Origin: Neoconidiobolus thromboides FSU 785
Lineage: Eukaryota > Entomophthoromycota > Entomophthoromycetes > Entomophthorales > Neoconidiobolaceae
Assembly: GCA_025603075.1 (NCBI GenBank)
Contig: MU626262.1
Location: 62,001 to 126,000, forward strand
DNA length: 64,000 nucleotides
Direction: 5' to 3'
The notes under the pieces were generated by a model. That model worked only from the letters and a program-made list of their open reading frames with translations, did no database searches and had not been told where the DNA came from. The translations under genes were made by a program, and so were the position numbers. Positions 22,468-33,574 of this stretch are shown here, piece after piece (the stretch's first letter is position 1; the number at the start of each line of letters is the position of its first letter).

Positions 22468-23212
22468 AATTACTAAAATCATAAATTACTTAATATTACT
22501 CCATTTAATAAAAAATACTGATTTGATGTCGATTAGTAGGATTTGTATTTTTAAAATTTGTGATCATAAAGTTTGTTTGTTATAATTACAGTAATTCTAA
22601 AAAACTCAAATTAGGTAGAAGAATAGTATAATTTTTGCTAATTTTCTAAAGTTTTTGTACAAACATTAAAATCATTTTTAACTCACTGTTTATGGACAAG
22701 CTTTGAAACCTTAAAATTTCAAAAAAAAAACCACTAGTTTGATTTAAGCTTAAAGTTGTAAAATTATGAGAATTTAAATTGGGAAGATGCAACCATTTTT
22801 ACTATATAACTGTTGCAACTTTATTGCAACCTAACCGATTAATCATTTAAGAATAAAATTGTACTGAAAGCATGCCGAAAACTAAAACCAGATTAATAGA
22901 AAACCAAACAAATAAAACTGGTTCTAAAGATTGCTACAAATTAGATTAAAGTAGAATTCCAGCAGCTGTATTTTTGTTTACAATTTTCCAAAAGCCTAAA
23001 AATTAAGTTTGTCCCAATAACTAAATTTTCGTTAAACTATTACCAACTGGTAACGATTTTATACGATAATTGCTATTATTATATAAAATTATTATTTACT
23101 AATAGTAAATTTAATGCTGAAAATTTAGTCACCAACATACTATTTTCAAAAATTTAAATTATATTAGATTGCTGGCTGTTGTAAATAGCAAGCACTTTAG
23201 GGAATAAAAATA

Positions 23213-23314
23213 TCTCCTTATGTTTTTTTGACTTCATTATTTTTTCCATTTTTTAAGCACTATTTAAGCGGAAAATTCGTTAGTAAAATTCTTAAACACA
23301 AAAATACATCCCCA
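23213..23314 (+). mobile_element. MITE, ~102-bp copy
   Basis: TA-flanked. The left end has decayed (TCTCCTTATGTTTTTTTG), while the right end is canonical (AAAATACATCCCCA, TA). Core TTTTTTAAGCACTATTTAAGCGG present. Confidence 0.8.
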
Positions 23315-23536
23315 TATAATTAGTCAAATTTAAAAAACTTGAAAAATTTCGATTTGAAGGATTTTTTTAATTAAATGTTTTATATTATTTTTATTAAATG
23401 TCTAATAGATATATAATATATAAATATATAGCTATTTGATTTTATTTTTCATTAAAATAAAAATAAAATACAAGCTTCTATGAATAAACTTAAAATATAA
23501 AGTTCTGAAAGTTTTAATATAATAAAAAGTACACTA

Positions 23537-24000
23537 TGTGAAATCTGGTACTCGATGTTTGGAGTCAAGAACAGCTATTGCTGGGTTGACTACACTATAA
23601 GTCGAAAGGTCTTAGTTTATGTGACTAAGATAGGCTTGGATTATGAAGAATAGCACGTAATAGGTTACAAGCTATATAAGACAAATAGAATAGACAATAC
23701 TAATGTAAAATCTATGTAAAATACTATTAAGAAAACTTGGTGACTTTATTAAATGTTCGAGATATCAAAGGATAATTCAGTTAAAAAGCCTTGAACTGCT
23801 ATGTTTTAGAATCTATTTTATACTCCGATAAGTATAAATATCAAAATGAGAAGATAACATTCTTTGGGATGGAGCTAGAAATTCTCATATCAAATCAGAC
23901 TAAGAACGTGGGATTGATTTTCTCTGAGCTCGAGAACACAACAGCTTAGGCGATTGTTATGCTATAACTAACCATGGGACTGACAAAGCGGTGTTTCACA
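23537..24000 (+). mobile_element. 464-bp solo LTR-like element, copy 2
   Basis: TGTGAAATCTGGTACTC to GGTGTTTCACA, the same 464-bp length as copy 1 at 5824-6287, with inverted ends TGTGAAA/TTTCACA. By eye roughly 90% identical to copy 1. No reverse transcriptase or integrase nearby. Confidence 0.7.
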
Positions 24001-24006
24001 CCCCAT

Positions 24007-24136
24007 AGTTTATTACATGTTATTCTTCACAATTCAAGTCTATCTTAGTCACATAAATTAAGGCCTTTCGACTTACAGCATAATCAATTAGGCAATAGCT
24101 GTTTTTGACTCCAGTCAATAAGTACTAGATTTCATG
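24007..24136 (-). mobile_element. Inverted fragment of the LTR 5' end
   Basis: Reverse complement reads TGAAATCTAGTACTTATTGACTGGAGTCAAAAACAGC, matching the start of the LTR immediately to its left. The pair forms a large inverted repeat (arms about 120 bp). Confidence 0.65.
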
Positions 24137-24484
24137 AAACAAAGCTAAAAAAAGTAACTTAAGATTATCAGCTAATTTTAATAATTAATGATAAAAAACA
24201 CTATGAATTTTTAAATAATTAGGTAAAATAACTCAAAAAACAACTAGATTAATTTATTCTACTACTTTATATAATTTCATATATATTTTGCCAAATCTAA
24301 CTAATTACTAGCAATATTTTTGACATTTAAAAATATTATCTTAATAATGAATTTTGGTTTTGACTTATATAATTTTATTGTTACAAATAGCTTTATACTT
24401 TTTTCAAACCTGTTCTAAATTTTATTTTAATATAAATAGCAATAATTTTTTCAACTTCAATTAAATTAGAACTTAAAAATTATA

Positions 24485-24583
24485 CGGGGGTGTTTTTTTA
24501 GCTTCATTATTTTTTCCATCTTTTGAGCACTATTTGAGCGGAAAAATTGCTAGTAAAATCCTAAACATAAAAATACATCCCCA
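24485..24583 (+). mobile_element. MITE, 99-bp copy
   Basis: CGGGGGTGTTTTTTTAGC at left, AAATACATCCCCA at right, TA flanks at 24483-24484 and 24584-24585. Confidence 0.85.
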
Positions 24584-25684
24584 TATCTTAACTAGTACAA
24601 GCTTTAAGTAAAATCATTTAAATAAAATTATAATGAAAGTTGTTATATGCAAATTAAATAAAAAGTTATAATAAAACTCAGCCTCTTCATATATAATTAT
24701 AACAAATTTAAATATAGGTTTTAATAACTTAGTTAATTTAATAATTTGTCTACTTGTTTGAGAGTAAAAAAGTAAAGGTTAATAATTTTACAAAATCTTT
24801 CAAAAATCCTGATGTAAATAATCAATTTTTATTATTGACTATGTATTTTAAAATTTCATGATTTTGTATACATTGTTGAAAAAAAACAGCAAATTATTTA
24901 GCTTTAGTACCTTTATTATATGATATAAAAACGTGTATTTTATAAATTAATCTATAATAGCCTAAAAATAGTTGAAACTTTAAAAACCAAAGAGATAAGT
25001 ACTAAAGTTTCTTATAATACTTTAAGAAAGTCTAGTAAGCACTTCAAGGAGCTGTAATGAACTTTTATCTAGATGACTTTAAGGTTTGTTTTGATAAATT
25101 CTAAAACATCTCATACATTTTTTTACAGATTTTCTGGAAATCGAAAGTTCCTTGATTACGTTTCTGGGATTCTCTTTCTACTAGCCTATAGGTTTAAAGC
25201 ATTTAATATTCAAAACAATTAAGAAGGTATAAGTTCTATTAATAACAGAAAAATCAACTCATATCCTACTAGAATTGGTCAAATACTTAATTCAATTTTT
25301 TTAAAAATCTAAGTAACATCAAATAAAACTTTTAGTTAACAAGGTTATTTTATTAATTTTTACTAGATTGAATTGCATATAATAAAATTTGATGTTTACC
25401 ATTTTTAGTATTGCACTTTCATGATAATTTTAGTTGATCATACTAATTAATACCACAAATCTTAAATTTTAAATTATAAATGTTTATTTTTATCTCCTAA
25501 AGACAGTATATCCTCATATCCTATTTGAACAATAAGTTATTAAATTATCAATAGATCTATTCTGTGTTTAGAGAAATTGTAATAACTAATTGATTTTAAG
25601 GCTAAACTCAATCAACAATTCACAGAATTATATTAAAAATATTTATTACTAAAAATTCGTCTAAAAGCTTGGTGATTTATTAGT

Positions 25685-26617
25685 ATGAACATCGTTACCT
25701 TTCTCATATCATTCCTCCTTAAAAAAATAATTTCCCCTACTATAAGTATAATAGAAAGTAACACGGAACCAATAACTTCAATAGGGGCTGAGTGGTACAA
25801 CAAGCCAATCACAGATAACACGATTAAACCAAGTATAAATGATGCTATGAAATATGTTAATTATGCTGCAGCAGCTCTATGTACTAATACTAGTTTGCAA
25901 AACTGGAGTTGCAAACCATGTCAAAATGTACAAGGAACGGAGCTAATAACAACATTTAGTAATAAACTATTAGGAACAGATGGTTATTTAGCCGTGAATG
26001 ATGATGAACAAGCCATAATATTGGCCTTTCGCAGTACACAAGATTTAGAAAATTGGATATCTGATCTGGAATTGGTTGAAATACCCTTTAGTAGTGCAAA
26101 TGGTATTGGTGCTCGAGTACATAGTGGGTTTTTAGGAGCTATGGAATCCCTTTCTGGCTCTTTCTTAAAGGCGTTGAAAATTGCGTTACAGAACCAAGAT
26201 TATAAAGCCTACAAAATCAAAGTTGTTGGTCATTCACTGGGAGGGGCTATGGCTTGTTTAGGTATGATAAAGGCTAAAGATAAGCTTAATTTGTCGTGGG
26301 ATAGATTTGAACTATATACTTACGGGCAGCCACGTGTAGGAAATGTAGAATTTGCTGAATGGTTTGATGCTTTACCAATCACTGTTGCTAGATCTGTGAA
26401 CTATAATGATCCTGTACCTAGATTGCCACCTCCTTCTATATTTAGATATGCTCATCATGCCAATGAGCTTTTTGTTAACCGAACATCTGCAAGTTATTGT
26501 GATTCTTCGGTATTAGAGGATCCTAATTGTACGCTAAGGGTTCCCGATACTAAATTATTTGCTAGTGCACATTTAACTTATTATAACATCCCTGTTAGCG
26601 CATCTAAAGCGTGTTAA
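25685..26617 (+). CDS. Secreted class-3 lipase, 310-aa subfamily (FRST variant)
   Basis: Alpha/beta-hydrolase of the lipase_3 family, probably extracellular. N-terminal hydrophobic segment (residues 1-20, interrupted by KK). Catalytic Ser184 in GHSLGG, Asp242 in NDPVPRLPP and His296 in AHLTYY are all present. The oxyanion-hole motif, usually FRGT, is FRST at 115-118, replacing the Gly. Disulfide-type cysteines at CTNTSLQNWSCKPC and the C-terminal Cys. Intronless. Second member of the plus-strand cluster. Activity may be altered by the Gly to Ser change; this is inference. Confidence 0.88.
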   Translation: MNIVTFLISFLLKKIISPTISIIESNTEPITSIGAEWYNKPITDNTIKPSINDAMKYVNYAAAALCTNTSLQNWSCKPCQNVQGTELITTFSNKLLGTDGYLAVNDDEQAIILAFRSTQDLENWISDLELVEIPFSSANGIGARVHSGFLGAMESLSGSFLKALKIALQNQDYKAYKIKVVGHSLGGAMACLGMIKAKDKLNLSWDRFELYTYGQPRVGNVEFAEWFDALPITVARSVNYNDPVPRLPPPSIFRYAHHANELFVNRTSASYCDSSVLEDPNCTLRVPDTKLFASAHLTYYNIPVSASKAC

Positions 26618-28028
26618 GTTCATAAATATACTACTCCTTCTTCTATTCGTTTTATTTCATAAATATATTAACTTAACATTGCTTGAAATAAAAAATTTGT
26701 TTAAGACATTAAATATTTTATAGAGTTCACCTGCTACAATTAAAAAAAATACGGAGAATTAGCTTTTTTAGACACTCTTGAACAGGGAAACTATTCACTC
26801 CTTTAGATGTTTTTCAGACAGAAGTTAAAAAAGTTGGAACAAGAGTTTATTATTCAAAGTTTTTATTAAATAAGCCCTGTTTATTCTTTTTGACTGTTTG
26901 GCAATTATTTAGAGATTACTTGCTATATAAAAGCCGGAAGATGAACACTCTAGATTATGGTTCCTATCTCAACTTTGTTATCTTCATGTCAATTCTTGCT
27001 TTCCAATATTCAATTTCTTTTCAAAAAGTGTGCTTTTTATAGAGTATTTGATTTTTTTCATCAAGGGTTTGAAAATATCCGAAAAGAGTGTATAATATTG
27101 TAAATTAATTTGCCTTCAAAATAGAGATGGGAAACGGTTATTTTATTTAATCTATCCTTTTAGAAGCCTTTTTTATTCGAAAGTAGAGGCAAACAAAGCG
27201 AGAATTAGTAATAAGAAGCCAAAAAGATTGAAAAAGAAATCGTTTAATCAAACATAGTTAAAAAACCAAGATCAATTAATAAAAAAGATTTAAAGATAAA
27301 ATGTCCTCAAAAAGAGTATTTAAATATTATTCTTTAAGCTGCATACTTTATTAACTAAAGTTCTTTGGATTTTACTTAATTAGTTTTATTTTATTCTGTT
27401 TTGCTTCCTTTTGGATTTTATCTGAAAGAACTTGCTACCATTTTTTAAGATATGACATCAAAGTAAAAAATACAGGTTTGATAAACAATAAAAGAATCGA
27501 AAAATGTGAATTTAATCGAAAGTTAATATGTGTGTTTATGAACTTATAGATAAAAGCTGAAGTATTAAACAATGCGATATTCAAGGTCAGTTTATTATAT
27601 TTTTAGTTCTACTTAATCACAATATCAAGCTAAAAGCCTATAGAGATAAAAAAAATATTACCAAATTTAAATAAAAGTTATCTTTTTTAATCTTTTATTT
27701 TTACATCTATCTTTGTTGATCAAACTATTTAATGTGTATATTAGAGATTGTATACTATCGATCTTTATCTCAAAATTGAGCTCTTTCCTATTTACTTTTA
27801 AGCAAATCAGGCACTATCTATTTAACTTCAATTATAAAAGCCATAAAAGTATCCATATTCACGTATTTAAGTAGATCATTCAATCAACTTTGTAAACTTG
27901 TTCAGCTTTTAGGTGAATAATAAAAAAACATAAGATCAAAAGATAAACTTGATACTTAATTAAAAAATTATACTAAGTAATCGTATATAGCGAATAATAA
28001 GTAAGAACACACTTAACTTCCTATTTAT
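26618..28028. other. Intergenic between lipases, no gene seen
   Basis: 1.4 kb of AT-rich sequence with no supported feature; presumably holds the promoter of the next lipase. Confidence 0.5.
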
Positions 28029-28961
28029 ATGAGGCCTATTCTTTATTTTTTATCATTATTGTTAACTAACACGGCTTCTCCCACTGCTACTATAATACAA
28101 AACGATACAGACTCTCCAAAATCAGGAGAAATTAAATGGTATAGTAAAGAGATAATAAATAATACAATTAAGCCGAGTATAAATAATGCAATGAAGTATA
28201 TTAATTATGCCTCAGCAGCTTTGTGTAATGACACTAGCTTAAAAGCTTGGGATTGCAAACCATGTAAAAATGTAGAAGGCACTCAACTAGTGACAATATT
28301 CAATAATTTTTTTTCAAGTACAAAAGGGTATATAGCTATCAATCATTATAGCCAAGCTATTATATTGACTTTTCGTGGCACAAAAAGTTTAATAAATTGG
28401 GGATCTAACCTAGAACTGATACAAATACCCTTTGGTAGTGTAAACGGCACTGGCGCTCTAGTGCATATTGGATTTTTAGGTGACATGGAGTCTGTTTCTG
28501 GCCTTTTTCTAGATGGTTTGAAAAGTTTATTGCAAAACCCGCTATATTCAAGTTATAAAATCAAGATTATTGGCCATTCATCAGCTGCAGCTATAGCTTC
28601 ATTGGCTACAATTAAAATCAAGGACAAGTTTGATTTACCATGGAATAAATTAGAATTGTATACTTATGGGCAACCACGCACAGGGAATGTACAATTTGCA
28701 GAATGGTTTGATACTTTGCCTATTACAGTTTCTAGATCTGTAAATTATCATGACCCTGTGCCTAGGCTACCTCCTCTATCTTTATTTAATTATGCACACC
28801 ATACTAATGAGCTGTTTATTAATGGGACATCTGTAACTTATTGTGACTCCTCGGTATTAGAAGATCCCAACTGCGCCCTAAGTGTCCCTAGCAAAGAATT
28901 AAATCCGAATGCCCATCTGAGCTACTATAATGTTTCATTTGATGTAACTGATGCATGTTGA
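28029..28961 (+). CDS. Class-3 lipase paralogue with altered nucleophile elbow (GHSSA)
   Basis: 310 aa, N-terminal signal-like segment ending near NTASPT. Oxyanion motif FRGT is intact. Catalytic Asp (YHDPVPRLPP) and His (AHLSYY) are retained. The elbow reads GHSSAAA instead of GHSLGG: the Ser remains but the following Leu-Gly-Gly is Ser-Ala-Ala, and the first Gly after the Ser is normally required for the tight turn. No frame damage, so it is either an enzyme with changed properties or a non-catalytic paralogue. Third in the cluster. Confidence 0.85.
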   Translation: MRPILYFLSLLLTNTASPTATIIQNDTDSPKSGEIKWYSKEIINNTIKPSINNAMKYINYASAALCNDTSLKAWDCKPCKNVEGTQLVTIFNNFFSSTKGYIAINHYSQAIILTFRGTKSLINWGSNLELIQIPFGSVNGTGALVHIGFLGDMESVSGLFLDGLKSLLQNPLYSSYKIKIIGHSSAAAIASLATIKIKDKFDLPWNKLELYTYGQPRTGNVQFAEWFDTLPITVSRSVNYHDPVPRLPPLSLFNYAHHTNELFINGTSVTYCDSSVLEDPNCALSVPSKELNPNAHLSYYNVSFDVTDAC

Positions 28962-30020
28962 ATCCTTAAATTGTATGCGTTGTATTTAATTAATTCATTT
29001 GATTCATAATTTGTATAATTTGGTGCCTATTTTTTATAAAAAAAATTTAAAAATTAAGCGGTCTATAGGCCTTGTTTATTAAAACTAAGAAGGAATAAAG
29101 GGAACAAACTTCCTTTAAATATTTTAACAAGCTATAGATATTTTTGAAAAATAAAAAATTAGACCTGAGCTATTATCCAAACTCCCTTTTTTATATTTTT
29201 TAATTATTCAGAAGATCACCCATAATGAAAAACAAAGGACTAGTTACTCTGAATAATAGGCCCTTTTCATAGTTTCTTTTACTTTGTAGTAGTTTAAACT
29301 AGCAAGTTTTTGCTTTCTTCTTAGTACAGCTTTAAAATCATCCTGTGAAGATACGAAAATTGTATACCATTGTATACCATTGTATAGTATGCTATTATTT
29401 TTTAAAATAAAAATAAACATATAGCTACTTCAATTCAGATGTGGCATTACTACCTTTCTATTTCGAATAAAAAGAATCTAATTGATATAAAATCTAAAGA
29501 TCAGGTTTTAAAAAGATCAACAATGGCAATCATATAATTAAAAAAACTACTACTAAGGGTGGCATATTTAAATTAAAAGAGATATAATAAAATGTGTAAG
29601 ATAGTGTTAATGCCATCTTAACTATACATAGACACAATAGCAAATTCGAAAATTAGCAAAAAAATAAAAATCAATTATAATTAAATTTACGCATTTTTGG
29701 TATTTCATCTTTATGTTTACCTGTGCTTATCAAATCATTCAACATGGGAAATTTATAAATTAAATCCTTGTCTTACATTACCTTTAATCCTTTTGTTTTA
29801 TTTATAAATAAGATATAGGCCATCAATTTAAAATTAGTTAAAAAAGGCGCCTTTTGAAAGCACTATATTCCCATACTTTATCCAAATAGTAATTTATTGT
29901 TAGGTTTATAAATTTATAATAAAATAGTGTGTTAAAACTAAGATCAATAAATAATTCAGGGAGTTTTATTGAGAAAGGATATATAATAAAGATTGATTAG
30001 AAGTATAGCTATTTGTCAAT
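28962..30020. other. Intergenic between lipases; short 10-bp tandem repeat
   Basis: No gene. TGTATACCAT is repeated about 2.6 times at 29361-29386. AAGGATATATAATAAAG (29976-29992) about 30-45 bp before the next ATG is TATA-like. Confidence 0.45.
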
Positions 30021-30953
30021 ATGAAACCCGCTGCATTTTTCTTACCGTCCTTTTTAACGAACTTGTTTCCTCATGCTATCACTAAAGCCCAAAATAATAA
30101 AGAGCTGCGAATAACAGGAGGAACTAAATGGTATAATAAACCTATCACAGATAATACAATTAAACCAAGTATAAGTAATGCTATAAAATATGTAGTCTAT
30201 GCCTCAGCAGCTTTGTGTAATGATACTAGTTTAAAAAATTGGAGTTGTAAATCATGTCAAAACGTAGAAGGAACACAATTAATAACAATTTTTAACAACA
30301 ATTTATTTGGAACAAAAGGCTATATAGCTGTAAATGATAATGACCAAGCTATTTTATTGGCATTTCGTGGTGCAAAAGACATATCAAATTGGCTATCTAC
30401 TGTAACTTTAATTAAGTTCAACTTTGGTAGCGTAAATGCTACTGGCGCTCTAGTACATAGTGGGTTTTTAGGTGCTATGGAATCCATCTCAAGTTCTTTT
30501 TTAAAAACATTGAAAGCTTTATTGGAGAATCCACAATACTCAAGCTATAAAATCAAAGTTATTGGACATTCGTTTGGTGGGGCATTGGCTACTTTAGCCA
30601 CAATAAAGATCAAGGATAAACTTAATCTGTCATGGGATAAGCTGGAATTGTATACTTATGGACAACCACGTATAGGAAATGTAAAATTTGCAGAATGGTT
30701 TGACTCTTTGCCTATTACGGTTGCTAGATCTGTAAAATACAAAGATCCTGTACCTAGATTACCGCCCCCATCCTTTCTTTTTTATACACATCACGCCAAT
30801 GAGCTTTTTGTTAATGAAACGTCTATAAATTATTGTAATAGCTCCGTGTTAGAGGATCCTAATTGTGCGTTAAGTGTTCCTAGAACTGAATTGGATCCAA
30901 AAACTCATGGAAGCTATTTTGATGTTTCCCTTGAAACTCCTGATGCATGTTAA
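30021..30953 (+). CDS. Secreted class-3 lipase, 310-aa subfamily (FRGA variant)
   Basis: 310 aa with signal-like N-terminus (AAFFLPSFLTNLF). Nucleophile elbow GHSFGG, Asp in YKDPVPRLPP and His in KTHGSYF keep the triad. The oxyanion motif is FRGA in place of FRGT, losing the hydroxyl side chain that normally supports the oxyanion hole. Conserved SCKSC and terminal Cys. Fourth in the cluster, about 1 kb after its neighbour. Confidence 0.87.
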   Translation: MKPAAFFLPSFLTNLFPHAITKAQNNKELRITGGTKWYNKPITDNTIKPSISNAIKYVVYASAALCNDTSLKNWSCKSCQNVEGTQLITIFNNNLFGTKGYIAVNDNDQAILLAFRGAKDISNWLSTVTLIKFNFGSVNATGALVHSGFLGAMESISSSFLKTLKALLENPQYSSYKIKVIGHSFGGALATLATIKIKDKLNLSWDKLELYTYGQPRIGNVKFAEWFDSLPITVARSVKYKDPVPRLPPPSFLFYTHHANELFVNETSINYCNSSVLEDPNCALSVPRTELDPKTHGSYFDVSLETPDAC

Positions 30954-32092
30954 ATTTATTAAAAACTTATACTATATCTTATTTTATTTTTTATAAAATT
31001 CTAATCTGGTGTTAATTTCTATTTAAGCTCTTTTTAAAGGTTACAGTTATTGTATTATATGGGGGTGTCTTTTTTGATTTCATTACTTCTTACATTTTTC
31101 AAGTGCTGTTTCAGTAAAATAATTGTTAGTAAAATTCTTAAACAAAAAAATACATCCCCATATTTTATTTATAAGAAATATAAAGAACTGCTTTACCCAT
31201 GTACCTCAATTGAATAGCTTTTGTATATAGGAATTTATTTAATCCATTTGCGTTTTCTAAAATATACATGGACAAAGTATATTCAATTTATTTACAGTGT
31301 TTTTATTATATTACGGCTATAACAAGAAGATAGTGATATGGTTGGTAACAGCTAGAAAATAAAAGGCTATGAACTTACAATCAATTGATTTAAAAATGAA
31401 CAAATATGAATCCCTTAACAAAAAAAGAAGGGGTATAAAAAACATCAAGTATCAAAACAATTATCATAAAGATTAGCTTTTAAATACTTTTTGGATCTTG
31501 TGTTTTATCCTTGAAATTTGTTAAACTTAGATTATTAGTCTCATTTTGCACTTTTTCCACTGGTTAAATTTTTATCAAGTACTTTGTTCTTAGATTTTAG
31601 TAATATTTGTGCCTTTATGCTGTTAAAAATATAGAAATATAATGTAATTAAAGGTTATAATTCTTTAGGATAGCTTTATTATCCCTTTGATCTTAAATAC
31701 GCTTTTTAATGAGTCAAAAACCAAAATAGAGGAAAAGTATTATTAATTTATATTAAATTTACATTTTCTAATATCCCACTTTTATGTTTATCTATGTTGA
31801 TCAAGTAATTTAATACCATAAGAATTTTAAAGTTATGTATTTTAACCCGAATTTGTATTCAGTTCCTTTTTTTTACTCTTAAATAGGCTACACTATATTT
31901 AAATTAATTGAATTCCTTTGCTTCTAAACAACATCTCATATTTTGTTTGGCATAGTATATCTGGTATTAGTTTTATAAGCCATACAATCTATAAAGGAAA
32001 TATAAAACATTACATTTAAAAACAAATTCAAAAAAAAAGCATCTAAGCTAATATTTAGTAAAAATTATATAAAATCCTAACAGTTTATTATT
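30954..32092. other. Intergenic between lipases with one MITE
   Basis: Apart from the MITE at 31060-31160 no feature is recognised. Confidence 0.5.
31060..31160 (+). mobile_element. MITE, 101-bp copy
   Basis: TGGGGGTGTCTTTTTTGATT at left, AAAAAAATACATCCCCA at right, TA on both sides (31058-31059, 31161-31162). Confidence 0.88.
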
Positions 32093-33025
32093 ATGAATGT
32101 TGTAATCTATTACTTAACATTTCTTCTAAATAAAATAATCTCCCCCATTGTAGTCCCAATGAAAAATGATATAGGTCCGGTTACAAAAGGAGACACTAGA
32201 TGGTATAACAAGCAAATTACAAGCAACACAACCAAAGCAACTAAAGACAGTGTTATAAAATATATAAATTATGCTTCTGCAGTTTTATGTAGCGATGCTA
32301 GTCTAAAAAAATGGAATTGTAAACCATGCCGAAATATAAAGGGGGCACAATTGATAGCAACATTCAGCAATTCTTTTTTAAGTACAAAGGGCTATTTAGC
32401 CATAAATAATAATGATCAAGCAATCATATTATCTTTTCGTGGTACAAAGGATTTTTTAAATTGGGAGTATGCTTTAGATTTGGCTGAAGTAAGCTTTAGT
32501 AGTGTAAATAGTACTAGAGCTCGAGTGCATGGCGGATTTTTAGCTTCTATGGAATCCATATCTGGTTCTTTTTTAAATGCACTAAAGGCTTTGTTGAAGA
32601 ATCCCCAATACTCAAATTATAAAATTAAAGTTATCGGGCATTCCTTAGGTGGATCCATAGCAACTTTGGGTATGATAAAGATTAAAGATAAGCTTAATTT
32701 GTCATGGGATAGATTTGAACTATATACTTATGGACAGCCACGTACTGGAAATGTAGAATTTGCTGAATGGTTTAATGCCTTACCCATCACAGTTGCTAGA
32801 TCTGTAAACTATAATGATCCCGTACCAAGGCTACCTCCTTTATCTATGTATAATTATGTACATCATACCAACGAGCTTTTTATCAATGGCTCCTTTATAA
32901 ATTATTGTAACTCTTCAGTGTTGGAAGATCCCAAGTGTGCACTAAGTGTTCCTGATCGTGAGCTAATTCCAAATACTCATCTAACTTACTATAATATTTC
33001 ACTTAAGGCATCTAGTGCATGCTGA
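32093..33025 (+). CDS. Secreted class-3 lipase, 310-aa subfamily (canonical motifs)
   Basis: 310 aa. The only complete gene of the cluster with both canonical motifs: FRGT oxyanion loop and GHSLGG elbow. Asp in NYNDPVPRLPP and His in THLTYY complete the triad. Signal-like N-terminus (YYLTFLLNKIISPIVV). Disulfide-type cysteines KWNCKPC and the C-terminal Cys. Tail-to-tail with isocitrate lyase copy B, about 550 bp apart. Likely the reference active member of the group. Confidence 0.9.
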   Translation: MNVVIYYLTFLLNKIISPIVVPMKNDIGPVTKGDTRWYNKQITSNTTKATKDSVIKYINYASAVLCSDASLKKWNCKPCRNIKGAQLIATFSNSFLSTKGYLAINNNDQAIILSFRGTKDFLNWEYALDLAEVSFSSVNSTRARVHGGFLASMESISGSFLNALKALLKNPQYSNYKIKVIGHSLGGSIATLGMIKIKDKLNLSWDRFELYTYGQPRTGNVEFAEWFNALPITVARSVNYNDPVPRLPPLSMYNYVHHTNELFINGSFINYCNSSVLEDPKCALSVPDRELIPNTHLTYYNISLKASSAC

Positions 33026-33574
33026 AACCCTTGAGAAACATAGACTAGAATTTAACTATTTATTATGTTTAATAAAAGTTTGATTTAATTTAACTTAGTT
33101 AAATTTTGGAGGCAATATCGAACTTTTATAATACAGATATTCCGACTCTTTTGAGCTTTTTAACTACCTAGTTAAGAAAAAAAATTATAACATTTGGTTA
33201 AATATAATGATAAGACTTTGAAGAAATCATCCAAATAAATTAACTATAAAAACTATTAATAAAAGTCCCAAACGAGTTACAACAGCTGTACAAACATGCT
33301 TACTCTAATCTATACCCTTATCTTGATTCAAAGGTCTTTATTGAGAGCTAACAAATTTTTAGTAGGTTTTGATCTTTAAATGATTATATTTAACTATTAT
33401 CAATATGGTTTGATAACAATAGTCTAATTATTTATAAGTTTTAAATATTAAAATTAAAATTAAAGCAATAGATACAAGGTTACATAAGAACACACTTTAT
33501 TGTAATATAATATAGTAAAAGTTTAAATAAAATCAAAATAAACCTTATTTGAAGTTTACTAACTTATTAAACTT
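33026..33574. other. Convergent intergenic region
   Basis: Between the stop codons of a lipase and isocitrate lyase copy B; AT-rich, nothing recognised. Confidence 0.5.

Larger units (their letters stand above)
22468..25684. other. 3.2-kb gene-free, repeat-bearing stretch
   Basis: No gene found. Contains two MITEs (23213-23314, 24485-24583) and a 464-bp LTR plus an inverted LTR fragment (23537-24136). The rest is AT-rich without recognisable content. Confidence 0.55.

Noticed and set aside
23537-24136. A single ~600-bp DNA transposon with long terminal inverted repeats
   Set aside because: Copy 1 ends at the same internal point (464 bp, TTTTACA), so the unit is better read as an LTR-like element plus an inverted fragment.
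29361-29386. CRISPR-like or satellite array
   Set aside because: Only 2.6 copies of a 10-bp AT-rich word; ordinary slippage.
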